Part shown: positions 35,899 through 44,795 of the stretch, piece after piece
Layout: each line of letters begins with the position of its first letter
Position numbering within the stretch: position 1 is the first letter of the stretch
DNA from: Pseudomonas sp. Irchel s3b2
GTDB lineage: Bacteria > Pseudomonadota > Gammaproteobacteria > Pseudomonadales > Pseudomonadaceae
Assembly: GCF_900187445.1 (NCBI RefSeq)
Contig: NZ_FYEB01000005.1
Span: 62,001 to 126,000 of the forward strand
DNA: 64,000 nt
Direction: 5' to 3'
Position numbers and translations under genes: made by a program
Notes under the pieces: model-generated
What the model was told of the DNA's origin: nothing
The model's input: the letters and a program-made list of their open reading frames with translations, nothing else
Databases searched by the model: none

Positions 35899-36382
35899 GA
35901 AGGCCACCTCTCAACCTGGACAGGACTGCGATACGAGGGTGCTACAAATACAAGGTACTGCACCTTTGCGCGCAATTCCATTCGGAACAGACAGAGGCCC
36001 CGCTCTCGCCGAAACCTTGGTTTGATGCCGGGGCAAAGGGCGACGGATTCGTTTTCCCTGAACGTCAGCCCGAGGGATTTCGGCCAGTCACGACAGCCTG
36101 GGTCAAAAGCGGCCTCCCAAAGCCAAGGGGGTGCACTCAGTTTCCTCGACCACCGATTGATCGCGGTCTGTCATCGGCTAGTGGTATTGGCGACAAGATA
36201 CAGAAGTCGCGCAATTCACAGCTGAGGTGTTGGGCGTGAAATATAGACCTATGATTTATATGGACTTTTAAAAAAAAGTCGGAATCGGTAGCGCAGAGTT
36301 ATCTAGAGACTTCTATTATTTCGTTATCGCCGAATTCGGTCTAATCACTGGTATACGTTAGCGACAAAGCCAGGAGAGTAAC
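35899..36382. other. Intergenic region entering an AT-rich islet
   Basis: No gene was recognised here. From about 36235 the base composition changes to AT-rich (runs such as TTTATATGGACTTTTAAAAA), and this continues to the end of the lipoprotein gene. No tRNA or clear attachment-site repeat was found at the change point. Confidence 0.5.
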
Positions 36383-37759
36383 ATGTCGATAAGAAAAAGA
36401 ACTACCTTACTCGTGCTGGCTTTTAGCTTTTTCGGAGTGACAAGTTGTGCCAACATAAGAAACTATTCAGAAATCTCGAGCGAAAGAAACAATAGCATTG
36501 TTTCTGATATTGACTATTATGACTTTGCATACAATGTAGATGTTATTGTGCTTCCTGCAGAAATAAAAAACCAAAAAAATGTAACCATTGACAATAGTTT
36601 TTCAGGTGAATTACAGATTTCAAACTGGGGGAATGCTATCAAGAATGCGACCCAGAAAGAAATTCATAACAGTGAACGCTTTATCGAATTTGGACATTAC
36701 AGTGGCCGCATTGAAATAAGCGCAGAAGTATCTTCAGTGTCTATAAGCAATGTATGGGGTGGAACCCGATCGAAGTGCAATGTTGCTTACACCTATAAGG
36801 ATTTAGTGGCAGGAAAAACACTCGCCAAGCATGATAGCTCCATTGAAATAATGACACTCTCCCCTGCCACACCAAAATCAAGCAATAGTTTCGTTTACAA
36901 CTTTGATCAACTTACATATGCCATTGCTCGCGAGGCAATTATTGGTCTCATTCGGTTGCCGCCTATTGCTGATATTCAGCTAACACAGAAGCAAGTGAAG
37001 CTTTATAACTCGAACATCAAAAGAAAACCCAACCAAATTATTAGCTACGTTCCAATTGACAATCTTATTCGCAACAATAAAAAGGAACTGAACTCTGCTT
37101 TTTCACCGACTAAGAAAATGCAAAAAAATAGTAATAAATTGGCGAAGAAAAATAAATCAAAAGTTAAAGTAGAGACCACCTCTGCTCCCGCCACCCCCAC
37201 CCTGGAATCTAACACAGCTAGTGATACACCCACCGCAGACACCGCTAAATCGAGTGAAAACTCTGTCCATCAGAACTCAAGCCAGGCTGCGACTGAAACT
37301 AAAAATGACGATAGAAGCTTAAGAGGCATTGCTGGTTCATCGGAGCGCTTGAAGGATGGCACCGTTAAAAACGATGACCCCACTTATGACGGCAGTGGAC
37401 ATATAGCCACTCCGGGGCACTATCAACCTCAAAACGAGGTATCGGCAGAGCAAGAAAAAGCAATGGATGCATGGATTAAGGAAGAAAACGCAAAGTTACA
37501 GGGAGCGACTGGCGATACCGCTTCACCTACCGGGCACACAACCATACCGCGACTCTATCAACCTCAAAACAAGGTATCGGCAGAGCAAGAAAAAGCAATG
37601 GACGAATGGTTGAAAGCGGAAAAGGCAAGGTTACAGGGAGCAACTGGTAATGCCACTTCACCTACCGGGCACACAACCATACCGCGACTCTATCAACCTC
37701 AAAACAAGGTATCGGCGGAGCAAGAAAAAGCAATGGATGAATGGACAGAAGGGCAATAA
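36383..37759 (+). CDS. AT-rich lipoprotein with three 45-aa tandem repeats
   Basis: A 458-aa protein with a lipoprotein signal (TTLLVLAFSFFGVTSC, Cys at about 22). Residues 30-220 form a beta-rich globular region, followed by a Lys/Asn-rich linker, a Ser/Thr/Ala-rich low-complexity region, and a tail with three copies of a 45-aa unit containing YQPQNKVSAEQEKAMDEW. The DNA units are spaced exactly 135 bp (37421, 37556, 37691). Codon use is AT-rich and unlike the neighbours, indicating transfer. A ribosome site AGGAGAG lies upstream. No family recognised; it may be surface exposed. Confidence 0.75.
   Translation: MSIRKRTTLLVLAFSFFGVTSCANIRNYSEISSERNNSIVSDIDYYDFAYNVDVIVLPAEIKNQKNVTIDNSFSGELQISNWGNAIKNATQKEIHNSERFIEFGHYSGRIEISAEVSSVSISNVWGGTRSKCNVAYTYKDLVAGKTLAKHDSSIEIMTLSPATPKSSNSFVYNFDQLTYAIAREAIIGLIRLPPIADIQLTQKQVKLYNSNIKRKPNQIISYVPIDNLIRNNKKELNSAFSPTKKMQKNSNKLAKKNKSKVKVETTSAPATPTLESNTASDTPTADTAKSSENSVHQNSSQAATETKNDDRSLRGIAGSSERLKDGTVKNDDPTYDGSGHIATPGHYQPQNEVSAEQEKAMDAWIKEENAKLQGATGDTASPTGHTTIPRLYQPQNKVSAEQEKAMDEWLKAEKARLQGATGNATSPTGHTTIPRLYQPQNKVSAEQEKAMDEWTEGQ
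37421..37758 (+). repeat. 135-bp tandem repeat in the lipoprotein gene
   Basis: Copies begin TATCAACCTCAAAAC at 37421, 37556 and 37691. Copies two and three are almost identical, while copy one differs more, suggesting recent duplication and possible length variation between strains. The last copy is cut short by the stop codon. Confidence 0.8.
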
Positions 37760-37825
37760 AGCAAACTCCGCAGCCAACGCCAAAGAGTGCGGACCGGAAA
37801 ATCGGAGTCATAGTCCTGGCTATTC

Positions 37826-37978
37826 TCAACCGACAGCGCGTTCAAGCGAATGCGTGCCTGTGGCCAAACGATTGATCCCCACCATTCCCAACCCACCCAC
37901 GGCTAAAGTGATTAGGGCGCAGATGACGAACGAGGTCAAAAGCTTGGTCGAGAATTTGGACTGATTCAGAAGGTTCAC
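37826..37978 (-). pseudogene. N-terminal remnant of a methyl-accepting chemotaxis protein
   Basis: From GTG 37978 the frame reads KFSTKLLTSFVICALITLAV then GGLGMVGINRLATGTHSLER and stops at TGA 37826. This is the usual start of chemoreceptors (a Lys/Ser/Thr lead, one membrane helix, then the periplasmic helix), but no ligand-binding, HAMP or signalling part follows. It probably was cut off when the AT-rich islet entered. A 50-aa membrane peptide gene is the alternative. Confidence 0.5.
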
Positions 37979-38024
37979 ACGGAAAACTCAATGGAGATGA
38001 ATTAGAGGTAATGAAATGACTACC

Positions 38025-38060
38025 CACCCACTACCGCGAAAGTATTCGCAACAGTGGGTG
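38025..38060. other. Strong stem-loop downstream of the FadL-type gene
   Basis: CACCCACT pairs with AGTGGGTG and, inside, GCGAA pairs with TTCGC around an AGTA loop. It lies about 75 bp past the end of the minus-strand porin gene and could end that transcript, but no clear T-run follows. Confidence 0.4.
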
Positions 38061-38134
38061 CTGATTGACGGGCAGAACTGCATCACGCCCCGTTGGCATA
38101 GTTGCTTATCGATTAACGGTGGAAGTCGTGTCGA

Positions 38135-39454
38135 TCAGTACCGATAGGTTGCCTGCACTGAAATTCCATTCGCACTATTTTCGTAATTGGCACTGTATTC
38201 CGGTTGAAGACCGGAGTTGTTCGAGTGCTTTACGGACACTTTGGAATCCCACAGATAACCATAAGCAAAGTCTATCGTCAGGTCAGGGTTCGGCGAATAA
38301 GCGCCGCCCAAGGTCACGGCCTGGCGATTCCCGACCGGAACGCGCACGCTGCGATCGGCATTTCTAATGGGCGACGGATCATAGGCGTAGCCTGCGCGCA
38401 GTAGCCATTGCTGGTTCAATTGATAGGATGCGCCAACTGCGGTGGACCAAGTGTCGCGCCAGTTCATTTCTTCAGTCACACGCCCCAGGCCAGCCGCCTG
38501 GCCCAGGGGGGAAAGACCGCTGTTGACTGCCTCGACCTTCTGGATCCGACTCCAGCGTGTCCAGGTGGCCCCCAGGTATCCGGTCCAGCGATTATTGAAT
38601 CGATGGGTGATGGACGTATCCACTGATTCGGGCATAGTCAGGTCTATCGTGTTGTCATACTTTCCGTCCAGCGGGATAACGCTCGGGGAGCCGGTAACCT
38701 CAGTATGCCCTTCGAGTTCATAGCTCACCTTCGAGTGATAGGTAATCCCCCAACGGGTTGCATCACTCAAGTCAAACAAGACGCCGACGTTGTAGCCAAG
38801 TGCCGTGTCATCGCCTTTGATGGTAACCAATGTGTCCTGGCCGTTGTTCAGGGCGCCGGTGGCCAGGTAATTCTGAAGCTTTGCATTGAAACGGTTTATG
38901 GTCGGTCCGCCACCAATGGACACGTAATCATTGATCCGATAGGCAATGGTGGGCTGCAGGGTTATTTCCTTGGTCGTGCTGTAGGAGCCATGGTAGCGGC
39001 CCTGAAAAGAGCCCTCGTAATCATTGATCAGACCACTCGGAGCATAGAGGCCCAGACCCATCGAAAAACGATCATCAAGCGGCGTCGACATATAGGCGAA
39101 GGGCACGACCACCAAAGGTACCGAGTCCCCCTCATTCGTTCCTGGGGCACTGCTCTGCGCATCACTAATGTCGTTGCTCACCGAGACGACCGCCGCCCCG
39201 CCGGAAATCTCACTGCGCTTCAACTTGGTCAGGCCTGCAGGATTTCCATAGATCGTGCTGGCGTCCAGCGCGGATGACGACCTTCCCGCATAAGCAGTTC
39301 CCGCACTGCTTGCACTTTGTTCGTTCACGCCAATGCCATTGGCGCCTGCAATTGTAGAGGCGCTGAGTAGTGTCATGACACTGGTGAACTTAATCCAGAC
39401 AGCACACTTTCGCTGTGCAGAGAGGCACGGGATCACACGGCTATTCAGTTTCAT
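38135..39454 (-). CDS. FadL/OmpP1-type outer-membrane transporter
   Basis: A 439-aa outer-membrane barrel of the FadL/TodX family. The signal peptide ends before NGIGVNEQSASSAGTAYAGR, the buried N-terminal segment conserved in FadL channels (with SSALDASTIYGNPAGLTKLK). The last residues ISVQATYRY end in an aromatic residue. These proteins let hydrophobic compounds such as fatty acids or alkyl-aromatics across the outer membrane. It is the last gene after the acyl-CoA ligase in the minus-strand catabolic unit, which suggests the pathway substrate is hydrophobic. ATG 39454 has AGAGGTGG upstream. Confidence 0.82.
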   Translation of the reverse strand: MKLNSRVIPCLSAQRKCAVWIKFTSVMTLLSASTIAGANGIGVNEQSASSAGTAYAGRSSSALDASTIYGNPAGLTKLKRSEISGGAAVVSVSNDISDAQSSAPGTNEGDSVPLVVVPFAYMSTPLDDRFSMGLGLYAPSGLINDYEGSFQGRYHGSYSTTKEITLQPTIAYRINDYVSIGGGPTINRFNAKLQNYLATGALNNGQDTLVTIKGDDTALGYNVGVLFDLSDATRWGITYHSKVSYELEGHTEVTGSPSVIPLDGKYDNTIDLTMPESVDTSITHRFNNRWTGYLGATWTRWSRIQKVEAVNSGLSPLGQAAGLGRVTEEMNWRDTWSTAVGASYQLNQQWLLRAGYAYDPSPIRNADRSVRVPVGNRQAVTLGGAYSPNPDLTIDFAYGYLWDSKVSVKHSNNSGLQPEYSANYENSANGISVQATYRY

Positions 39455-39616
39455 TTTCCACCTCTTGTTTATTGTTTTTGTTGATTGCACGCAGGCAAGG
39501 CTTCGCCTTCCTGTGCACTTTTCAGTGCTGGTTGGAGTTGATCGAAGTTGTGTTAAACGCCCTGGCCGAACAGCGCCAGGGCACGACTGCTGGACTTACA
39601 GATGTAAATCAGAAAC

Positions 39617-41518
39617 TCAATTAAGCCACTCGACTTGAAAGCTATAGCGCCCCAAGAGCGGAGCCAGGACTTCCTGGCCAATTCCGGCCCTGATGCAGGC
39701 GACATGCCCACGGCGATTGTCCTGCACGACCTCAACAGCAATATCCAAAAGCCCCAGGCGTTCCACTTCCTCCTGGACTACTTTGGCAATCTCCCGCTGT
39801 TGCAAAGCGGGCTTGAATATCTTGCCCACGGCAGTCAGTGGCAACGCATCGAGGATTTCAATGCGCTTGGGAACTGCTGCCCGCTCGCTGATATTGAGAT
39901 GAGCGAACGCCTCAAGCTCTTCGGCGTTGCAAACTTGCCCGGGGCGCAGTTGAACGTAGGCAACTGGCACCTCGCCCGAGTAGGCATTGGGGCTGCCGAT
40001 TGCAGCGGCCAAGGCGACGGCGGGATGCGCCTGCAGAGCCTCCTCGATTTGCTTGGGATCGATGTTGTGGCCGCCGCGGATGATCAACTCCTTCTTGCGT
40101 CCGGTCAGCCAGAAATAACCCTGCGCATCCTGACGACCCAGATCGCCCGTATTCAGCCAGCGCTGACCGTCGATATCGATCCAAAGGCCCTGGTTATGAC
40201 GCTCCTCCAGATAGCCATTGAAGAGGTTCGGACCACTGATCGTGATGAGGCCGATCTCATCCACGCTGGCGTCGCGCAGGTACTCTCCAGAATCATTGAG
40301 CACGACCGCGCGCATATTCTGGTAGGCGATCCGTATCCCGATAGAGCCGATACGACGCTCGCCATGGGGCGGATTGACTGAGGAAACGCAGGCGCCTTCG
40401 GTAAGACCGTAACCTTCAAGGATCTTTAGCCCGGTCCGGCGCTCGAACTCCCGGAAAAGCTCTGCCGGCATGGGTGCGGCGCCACACATTGCATAGCGAA
40501 GGCTGGACAGGTCGCGGCCCTCACATTCATTTTGCAGAAGTGCGGCATAGACCGTTGGCACGCCGGAAAAAAAGTTGATACCGAAGTGCTCGACCATCTC
40601 CCAGAATCGCGAGATCACCCCCTCGCCACGATACCCATGAGGCGTCCCGAGGATCACATGGTCGCCTTGAGTCCAAGGCATCAGTCCGGTGACCAGTTGC
40701 CCATTGACATGAAACAGCGGCAGGCCACAAAAGATAACCTGGCCACCGCTGCGTGGCTGCATATGAGCAGCCATGGCCCATGCATTGAATACTTCCGAGC
40801 CATGGGTACGCGCGGCGATCTTCGGGAGCCCGGTGGTGCCGCCCGTACAGATGTAGGAGGAGCACTCATCCTGGCGGATTTGCCGACCACTCTTCAGGTA
40901 TGTGTGCGGTTGAGTACTCATCAGCGATTGCCAATCGTGGATCGCGATATCTCGGTGTAAGTCTCGTTCCTTCAGTGCCGCTGCTTTCAGGGCCCCACGC
41001 ACGGGTTCGGCGACATAGGGCTCCATGCTGACCCAAACGACAGACCTGAGCGTAGGCAACTGATCCAGCTGCGAAGCCAGTTTGGGCCACAGATCGCTGC
41101 CCGCCGTCGGCGCGAGCGTCACTACCACGGATGCCTTCGCGGCATTCAGCAAGCCAGCTATCTGCTTGGCCTCGAGCAGCGGATTGATCGCCATGACGAT
41201 GCCCGCCGCCTCCCCGCCCCATATCGTGAAATGGGTTTCCGGCAGATTGGGCAAGATAAAGGCAAGCACCTCGCCCGGTTTTATACCCAGGTCATCGAAG
41301 GCATTCGCCGCGCGGGTGATATCCGCGAAAAGCTGCGAGTAGTTCCACTTGTAGGTGCGCCTGAAATCCGCGGCATCGGCGAAGAAGCTAAGCGCCGGTG
41401 CCTGGGGGGAGCACCGGGCTGCCTGTCGCAGCGCTTCATAAGTGCTGCAAGCCAGGCCACGCTCCGACAGGGGGACTTGTTCGAGGCTTTCAATGTCATT
41501 CAGAGTCTGTACGACCAT
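39617..41518 (-). CDS. AMP-forming acyl-CoA ligase
   Basis: A 633-aa ANL-family ligase. The ATP P-loop is SSYICTGGTTGLPKIA near 220; YGLTEGACVSS, the hinge NTGDLGRQDAQGYFWLTGRK and C-terminal catalytic lysine motif PLTAVGKIFKPAL are all present. It joins a carboxylic acid to CoA with ATP. The start overlaps the end of the FAH-family gene (TGATG). In this operon it would activate the acid released after ring cleavage, or the starting acid. The substrate is not readable from the sequence. Confidence 0.83.
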   Translation of the reverse strand: MVVQTLNDIESLEQVPLSERGLACSTYEALRQAARCSPQAPALSFFADAADFRRTYKWNYSQLFADITRAANAFDDLGIKPGEVLAFILPNLPETHFTIWGGEAAGIVMAINPLLEAKQIAGLLNAAKASVVVTLAPTAGSDLWPKLASQLDQLPTLRSVVWVSMEPYVAEPVRGALKAAALKERDLHRDIAIHDWQSLMSTQPHTYLKSGRQIRQDECSSYICTGGTTGLPKIAARTHGSEVFNAWAMAAHMQPRSGGQVIFCGLPLFHVNGQLVTGLMPWTQGDHVILGTPHGYRGEGVISRFWEMVEHFGINFFSGVPTVYAALLQNECEGRDLSSLRYAMCGAAPMPAELFREFERRTGLKILEGYGLTEGACVSSVNPPHGERRIGSIGIRIAYQNMRAVVLNDSGEYLRDASVDEIGLITISGPNLFNGYLEERHNQGLWIDIDGQRWLNTGDLGRQDAQGYFWLTGRKKELIIRGGHNIDPKQIEEALQAHPAVALAAAIGSPNAYSGEVPVAYVQLRPGQVCNAEELEAFAHLNISERAAVPKRIEILDALPLTAVGKIFKPALQQREIAKVVQEEVERLGLLDIAVEVVQDNRRGHVACIRAGIGQEVLAPLLGRYSFQVEWLN

Positions 41519-42639
41519 CAGGCTTCCCCCACGACTCGGTTGCGTTGCACGCCGAGGTCGATCACGCCATCGGCGCTGCGAATACGCGCCTCAACCACGT
41601 CACCTGCCTTGAGATATTGCGTCCGGCCCTCCTGCGCCTTGAGGAAAAGCTTCCATTTGGTGGCTTCTGGCATCAGGGCCGCAATACGCTGTTTGGCAGG
41701 CGAAGGTACCGTCAGAGCGCAGCCGGCAGGCGTACCGGTGGCGATCAGGTCGCCAACGGCGAGATCTTGCACGGAAGAGAGTTCGGTAAGGGTTTCAGCG
41801 GGGCCATAAACCAGGTTGGCCGTGCTGTCGTTCTGTCGCACCTGGCCGTTGACCGTCAGGCGCAGATGCAGCTCTTTCAGGTAACGAATGTTCGTGGCAT
41901 CCAGAAGGCAGAGGTACGGGCCGACCGGGCCGAAAGTGCGGAAGCTCTTGCCCTTGTAGAACTGCATCTGGGGAATCTGAATGTCACGAGCCGAGTAGTC
42001 ATTGACGATGACGACGCCTGCGATGAACTCATGCAGATTGGCGTCGGTGACAGCAACAGCGCCGGTGATCGCGCGCTTCATCACAAGCCCCAGTTCGATC
42101 TCATAGTCAAGGAAGCGCACGGTGCGCGGCTTGATCAGGTCACTGTCAGCCGCCACCAGGCAACTCGTCGCCTTGGTGAAGATCATGTTGAATTTCTTCG
42201 CGTCCGGGTCCATGCCCGATTCGATCATGTGCTGACGATAATTGGCGCCCTGGCAAACGAACTGCTGGTTACGGGTCACCGGCGACAGCAGTTTCACTTC
42301 GCCCTCTGCAAGCTCCGTACCTTTCAATTGAGCGAGGTCGTCGATACTGTTCTGGCTAATGAAGTCACCGGTGGTTTCAAAAGTACCGGGAACAACCGTG
42401 ATACGGCCCTGGCGTAGCACGCCCCAATGGATACCATTCTGAAATTCAAAGCGGACTACGTGTACTGCAGACATTGAAGGCACTCCTGGAGCAGTCTTTG
42501 TCTCGCGCTCATCGGCACGAGAATTATGGTGTTGTTCTGAGGGGGGGCTGGCAACGCTGTAGACCAACGAGCCGCCGACGATCAAGGCGCCGGCTTTGAG
42601 CACATCCCGACGGCCATACCTGGTTGCATTGCGCGACAT
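41518..42639 (-). CDS. Fumarylacetoacetate hydrolase family enzyme with possible Tat leader
   Basis: A FAH-family protein. The catalytic core carries NYRQHMIESG, DYEIELGLVMKRAI, GVVIVNDYSARDIQ, FGPVGPYL and GDLIATGTPAGCAL, with the metal-binding Glu pair in the EIELG segment. The family hydrolyses or hydrates 2-oxo-enol acids from ring cleavage. The 373-aa frame starts with a twin-arginine-like leader (YGRRDVLKAGALIVGGSLVY). A second start at 42474 (MSAVHVVRFE) has a good CAGGAGTG ribosome site and would give a 318-aa cytosolic form of usual family length. Both may be used. Confidence 0.82.
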   Translation of the reverse strand: MSRNATRYGRRDVLKAGALIVGGSLVYSVASPPSEQHHNSRADERETKTAPGVPSMSAVHVVRFEFQNGIHWGVLRQGRITVVPGTFETTGDFISQNSIDDLAQLKGTELAEGEVKLLSPVTRNQQFVCQGANYRQHMIESGMDPDAKKFNMIFTKATSCLVAADSDLIKPRTVRFLDYEIELGLVMKRAITGAVAVTDANLHEFIAGVVIVNDYSARDIQIPQMQFYKGKSFRTFGPVGPYLCLLDATNIRYLKELHLRLTVNGQVRQNDSTANLVYGPAETLTELSSVQDLAVGDLIATGTPAGCALTVPSPAKQRIAALMPEATKWKLFLKAQEGRTQYLKAGDVVEARIRSADGVIDLGVQRNRVVGEA

Positions 42640-42649
42640 GGCGGCAGCT

Positions 42650-43741
42650 CTACCCGAACATCCGCATGAGTGTTATCAACTTGCGAATGCTCAAGTCCGG
42701 ACTGCGTCGCAGGTTGCGGAACAGCGCACGCAGATTGGCCAGGCTCATCTTCGGTTTTGTAAAACGCTTGGGCATGCGCTGCCCCCACTGCGCCATTGCC
42801 TCGGGGCTCACCGGATGAATGCCCGTAGGCTGTGCAGCCGTAAAAATATCCCCGTCGCAGTAATGCTCGTGCTTATCGCCCCAAGGGTCTTGCCAGTAAT
42901 CGAAGATCTGACTGCCCAGAATGTGTCGGCCGATGCCCCATGAGTGCTCCCAACCGCGCTCGCGCAGGACGCGCTGCCCCATGCCCACAGCGTCTGCATC
43001 GACGACCTCATAGGCGCTATGGCTATAGGTCGCCATGAACCCTTGCGCTATCGCGAGCGTATGGTGAGCCGCGGGAATTTCACCGAGGTCAAGGCGCATG
43101 AAGGCGACGATCGGTGTGCCATCGGGGAGTACCTGCACATCGCTGGGAATAAACCCGAAATGCTTTGTATACCAGGCACAGGTCGCCTGGTAGTCAGCCA
43201 CTTCGATCACGATGTGGCCCAATTTGAGGACTTCAGACGGAGCAATCGGCGGGCGCTGCGTGGCGTTGATTCGCGGCTGCTCCTGCGCCAGATTCCAGGA
43301 AAGAGGAGTTCTGTGTCCCAGCGTTATACCTGCAGTCTGGTCGCAAACAGCTTCCACAATGAACCCGGAAGGATCGGTCAGCCTGACGTGATACCCGCCA
43401 CCAGGATGTTCCGATTTCTCGACCGGTGACGCGCCCGGGACTCGCGTCAGTTTTTCCAGGTCCTTGAGCGACTGGACTGCCAGTCCGAACCCGATAAAAC
43501 GTGCATGTTCTGCACGATGAACACGGTAACAGTATGCAGTGGCGTCGATGGCGCGCAGGTAAAGTGTATCGGCGTCCTGCTGACTGACCGTCAGGCCGAA
43601 GTCCGTCAGGAACCGCGCCGCCTCGTTCAAGTCCGGCCGTTGAAAGATCAGATGAGTCAGATCCTGAGCCTTCACCGTCGGTTGCGGATGCCGGGCAGGT
43701 TGTGGTGTCGCTAACCGGGGCATTTCATTTTTGTGGTTCAT
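42650..43741 (-). CDS. Extradiol ring-cleavage dioxygenase (two VOC domains)
   Basis: A 363-aa protein with two vicinal-oxygen-chelate domains (about 30-140 and 170-310), the layout of type I extradiol dioxygenases. The likely Fe(II) ligands are His in LKLGHIVIEV, His in TYSHSAYEV and Glu in KHEHYCDGDIF in the second domain. The N-terminal domain lacks these ligands, as usual. It would open a catechol-type ring next to the hydroxyls. Only 10 bp separate it from the FAH-family gene. A long C-terminal tail (RNLRRSPDLSIRKLITLM) is unusual. Confidence 0.8.
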   Translation of the reverse strand: MNHKNEMPRLATPQPARHPQPTVKAQDLTHLIFQRPDLNEAARFLTDFGLTVSQQDADTLYLRAIDATAYCYRVHRAEHARFIGFGLAVQSLKDLEKLTRVPGASPVEKSEHPGGGYHVRLTDPSGFIVEAVCDQTAGITLGHRTPLSWNLAQEQPRINATQRPPIAPSEVLKLGHIVIEVADYQATCAWYTKHFGFIPSDVQVLPDGTPIVAFMRLDLGEIPAAHHTLAIAQGFMATYSHSAYEVVDADAVGMGQRVLRERGWEHSWGIGRHILGSQIFDYWQDPWGDKHEHYCDGDIFTAAQPTGIHPVSPEAMAQWGQRMPKRFTKPKMSLANLRALFRNLRRSPDLSIRKLITLMRMFG

Positions 43742-43825
43742 TGTTCTTGTTTTCCGGGTTTTTAGAGCAAAGCCGTCCCCGCACTCCTGAAAATCAGGGG
43801 TGTCTGGTTGGGTCAGTTAACTAAC

Positions 43826-44440
43826 TCAGTCGAGAGAAGGAAGTGCTGGCAACTCTGTGGTTGCCAGCGCACGCGCCTCCTCTGGTGATACACCCAATGC
43901 CCGCAGCACTAGCTCGGCCGTGTCAGAGCCCGATTCGCGCCACGTTCTGTGCCCTTCCAGCACCAGGAAAATCGAGCCGAGAACGCTGCTCGATATCAGC
44001 GTCAGTACTGAGAGCAATTGCTCCTTTTCAAACGTGTACCGCCCACTGGACAGTCCGCTCAGAAGATCCGTCGTCGCTTGGCTGCTGAACATTTCGCGCA
44101 ACGAAGAATTGCTCATGGCGAATTTATGTATGAAGGCCCCCCACTGGGAGTCTTCGTGAGCCCGACGAATGAACAATCGAATGCCATTGGCAAGGCGCTG
44201 AGCCGGATCAGAGAGGGAATTGAAGCTCTTGTTGACGCGCTCATGCATCTCCTTCGCGAGATGGCTGGCGACCGCCTCGAACAGGCTTTCCATGCTGTCG
44301 ATGTTGCTATAGACCGTTCCGCGCGCCACGCCGGCCTCTTGTGCGAGGTCGAGAATGTTCACTTGTGAGGTGCCTCTTTCAGCGAACAGGCGAAAGGCGG
44401 CTTGATGAATGCGGCGCTGTGTTGGATTTAGGGATTCCAC
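43826..44440 (-). CDS. TetR-family repressor 1
   Basis: A 204-aa TetR protein starting with GTG after GGAGAGAG. The helix-turn-helix is RRIHQAAFRLFAERGTSQVN then LDLAQEAGVARGTVYSNIDS. It heads the minus-strand operon (dioxygenase, FAH enzyme, ligase, porin) and is divergent from the OYE-type gene. A palindrome TGAACACCCGTGTTCA sits 34 bp upstream of its start and a near-identical one near the OYE gene, so it probably represses both directions. Confidence 0.85.
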   Translation of the reverse strand: MESLNPTQRRIHQAAFRLFAERGTSQVNILDLAQEAGVARGTVYSNIDSMESLFEAVASHLAKEMHERVNKSFNSLSDPAQRLANGIRLFIRRAHEDSQWGAFIHKFAMSNSSLREMFSSQATTDLLSGLSSGRYTFEKEQLLSVLTLISSSVLGSIFLVLEGHRTWRESGSDTAELVLRALGVSPEEARALATTELPALPSLD

Positions 44441-44473
44441 GGTTCTCTCTCCAGGATTACCTTATGGCCTGAT

Positions 44474-44489
44474 TGAACACCCGTGTTCA
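44474..44489. promoter_or_regulatory. TetR operator candidate 1
   Basis: Palindrome TGAACACCCGTGTTCA, 34 bp upstream of the TetR1 start. It shares 15 of 16 bases with the site at 44618, and both are flanked by T and G (TTGAACAC...GTGTTCAG). Confidence 0.7.
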
Positions 44490-44617
44490 GTTTACGTCAA
44501 CAGCGTTTTTTGAATCGAATACGTTTTTCTCAATGAGATCCTTTCTATGGCGCAAAAAGCCGGGTAGCTGGATTGGACATGGCAGGATCGTTGAAGGGTT
44601 CTATACATTGACACAAT

Positions 44618-44633
44618 TGAACACGCGTGTTCA
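44618..44633. promoter_or_regulatory. TetR operator candidate 2 upstream of the OYE gene
   Basis: Perfect palindrome TGAACACGCGTGTTCA, 5 bp after a TTGACA hexamer at 44608-44613, so it would cover the promoter spacer. The OYE gene start is about 160 bp further on. The rest of the 44441-44795 gap shows no gene. Confidence 0.7.
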
Positions 44634-44795
44634 GCTATAGCGTGTTTATGGCTCGCCGTCCCGGCAGGTCATAAAGCCGGCCCATCGATGCAAACCAGGA
44701 CCTCAGCAACCTGAGCAAGCACTGTGCAGACGGTGCTCAAACGGTATGACCCTTAGCGATGGCTGGCCGAATTTTCATCAGCTGAAGGACAGAAC

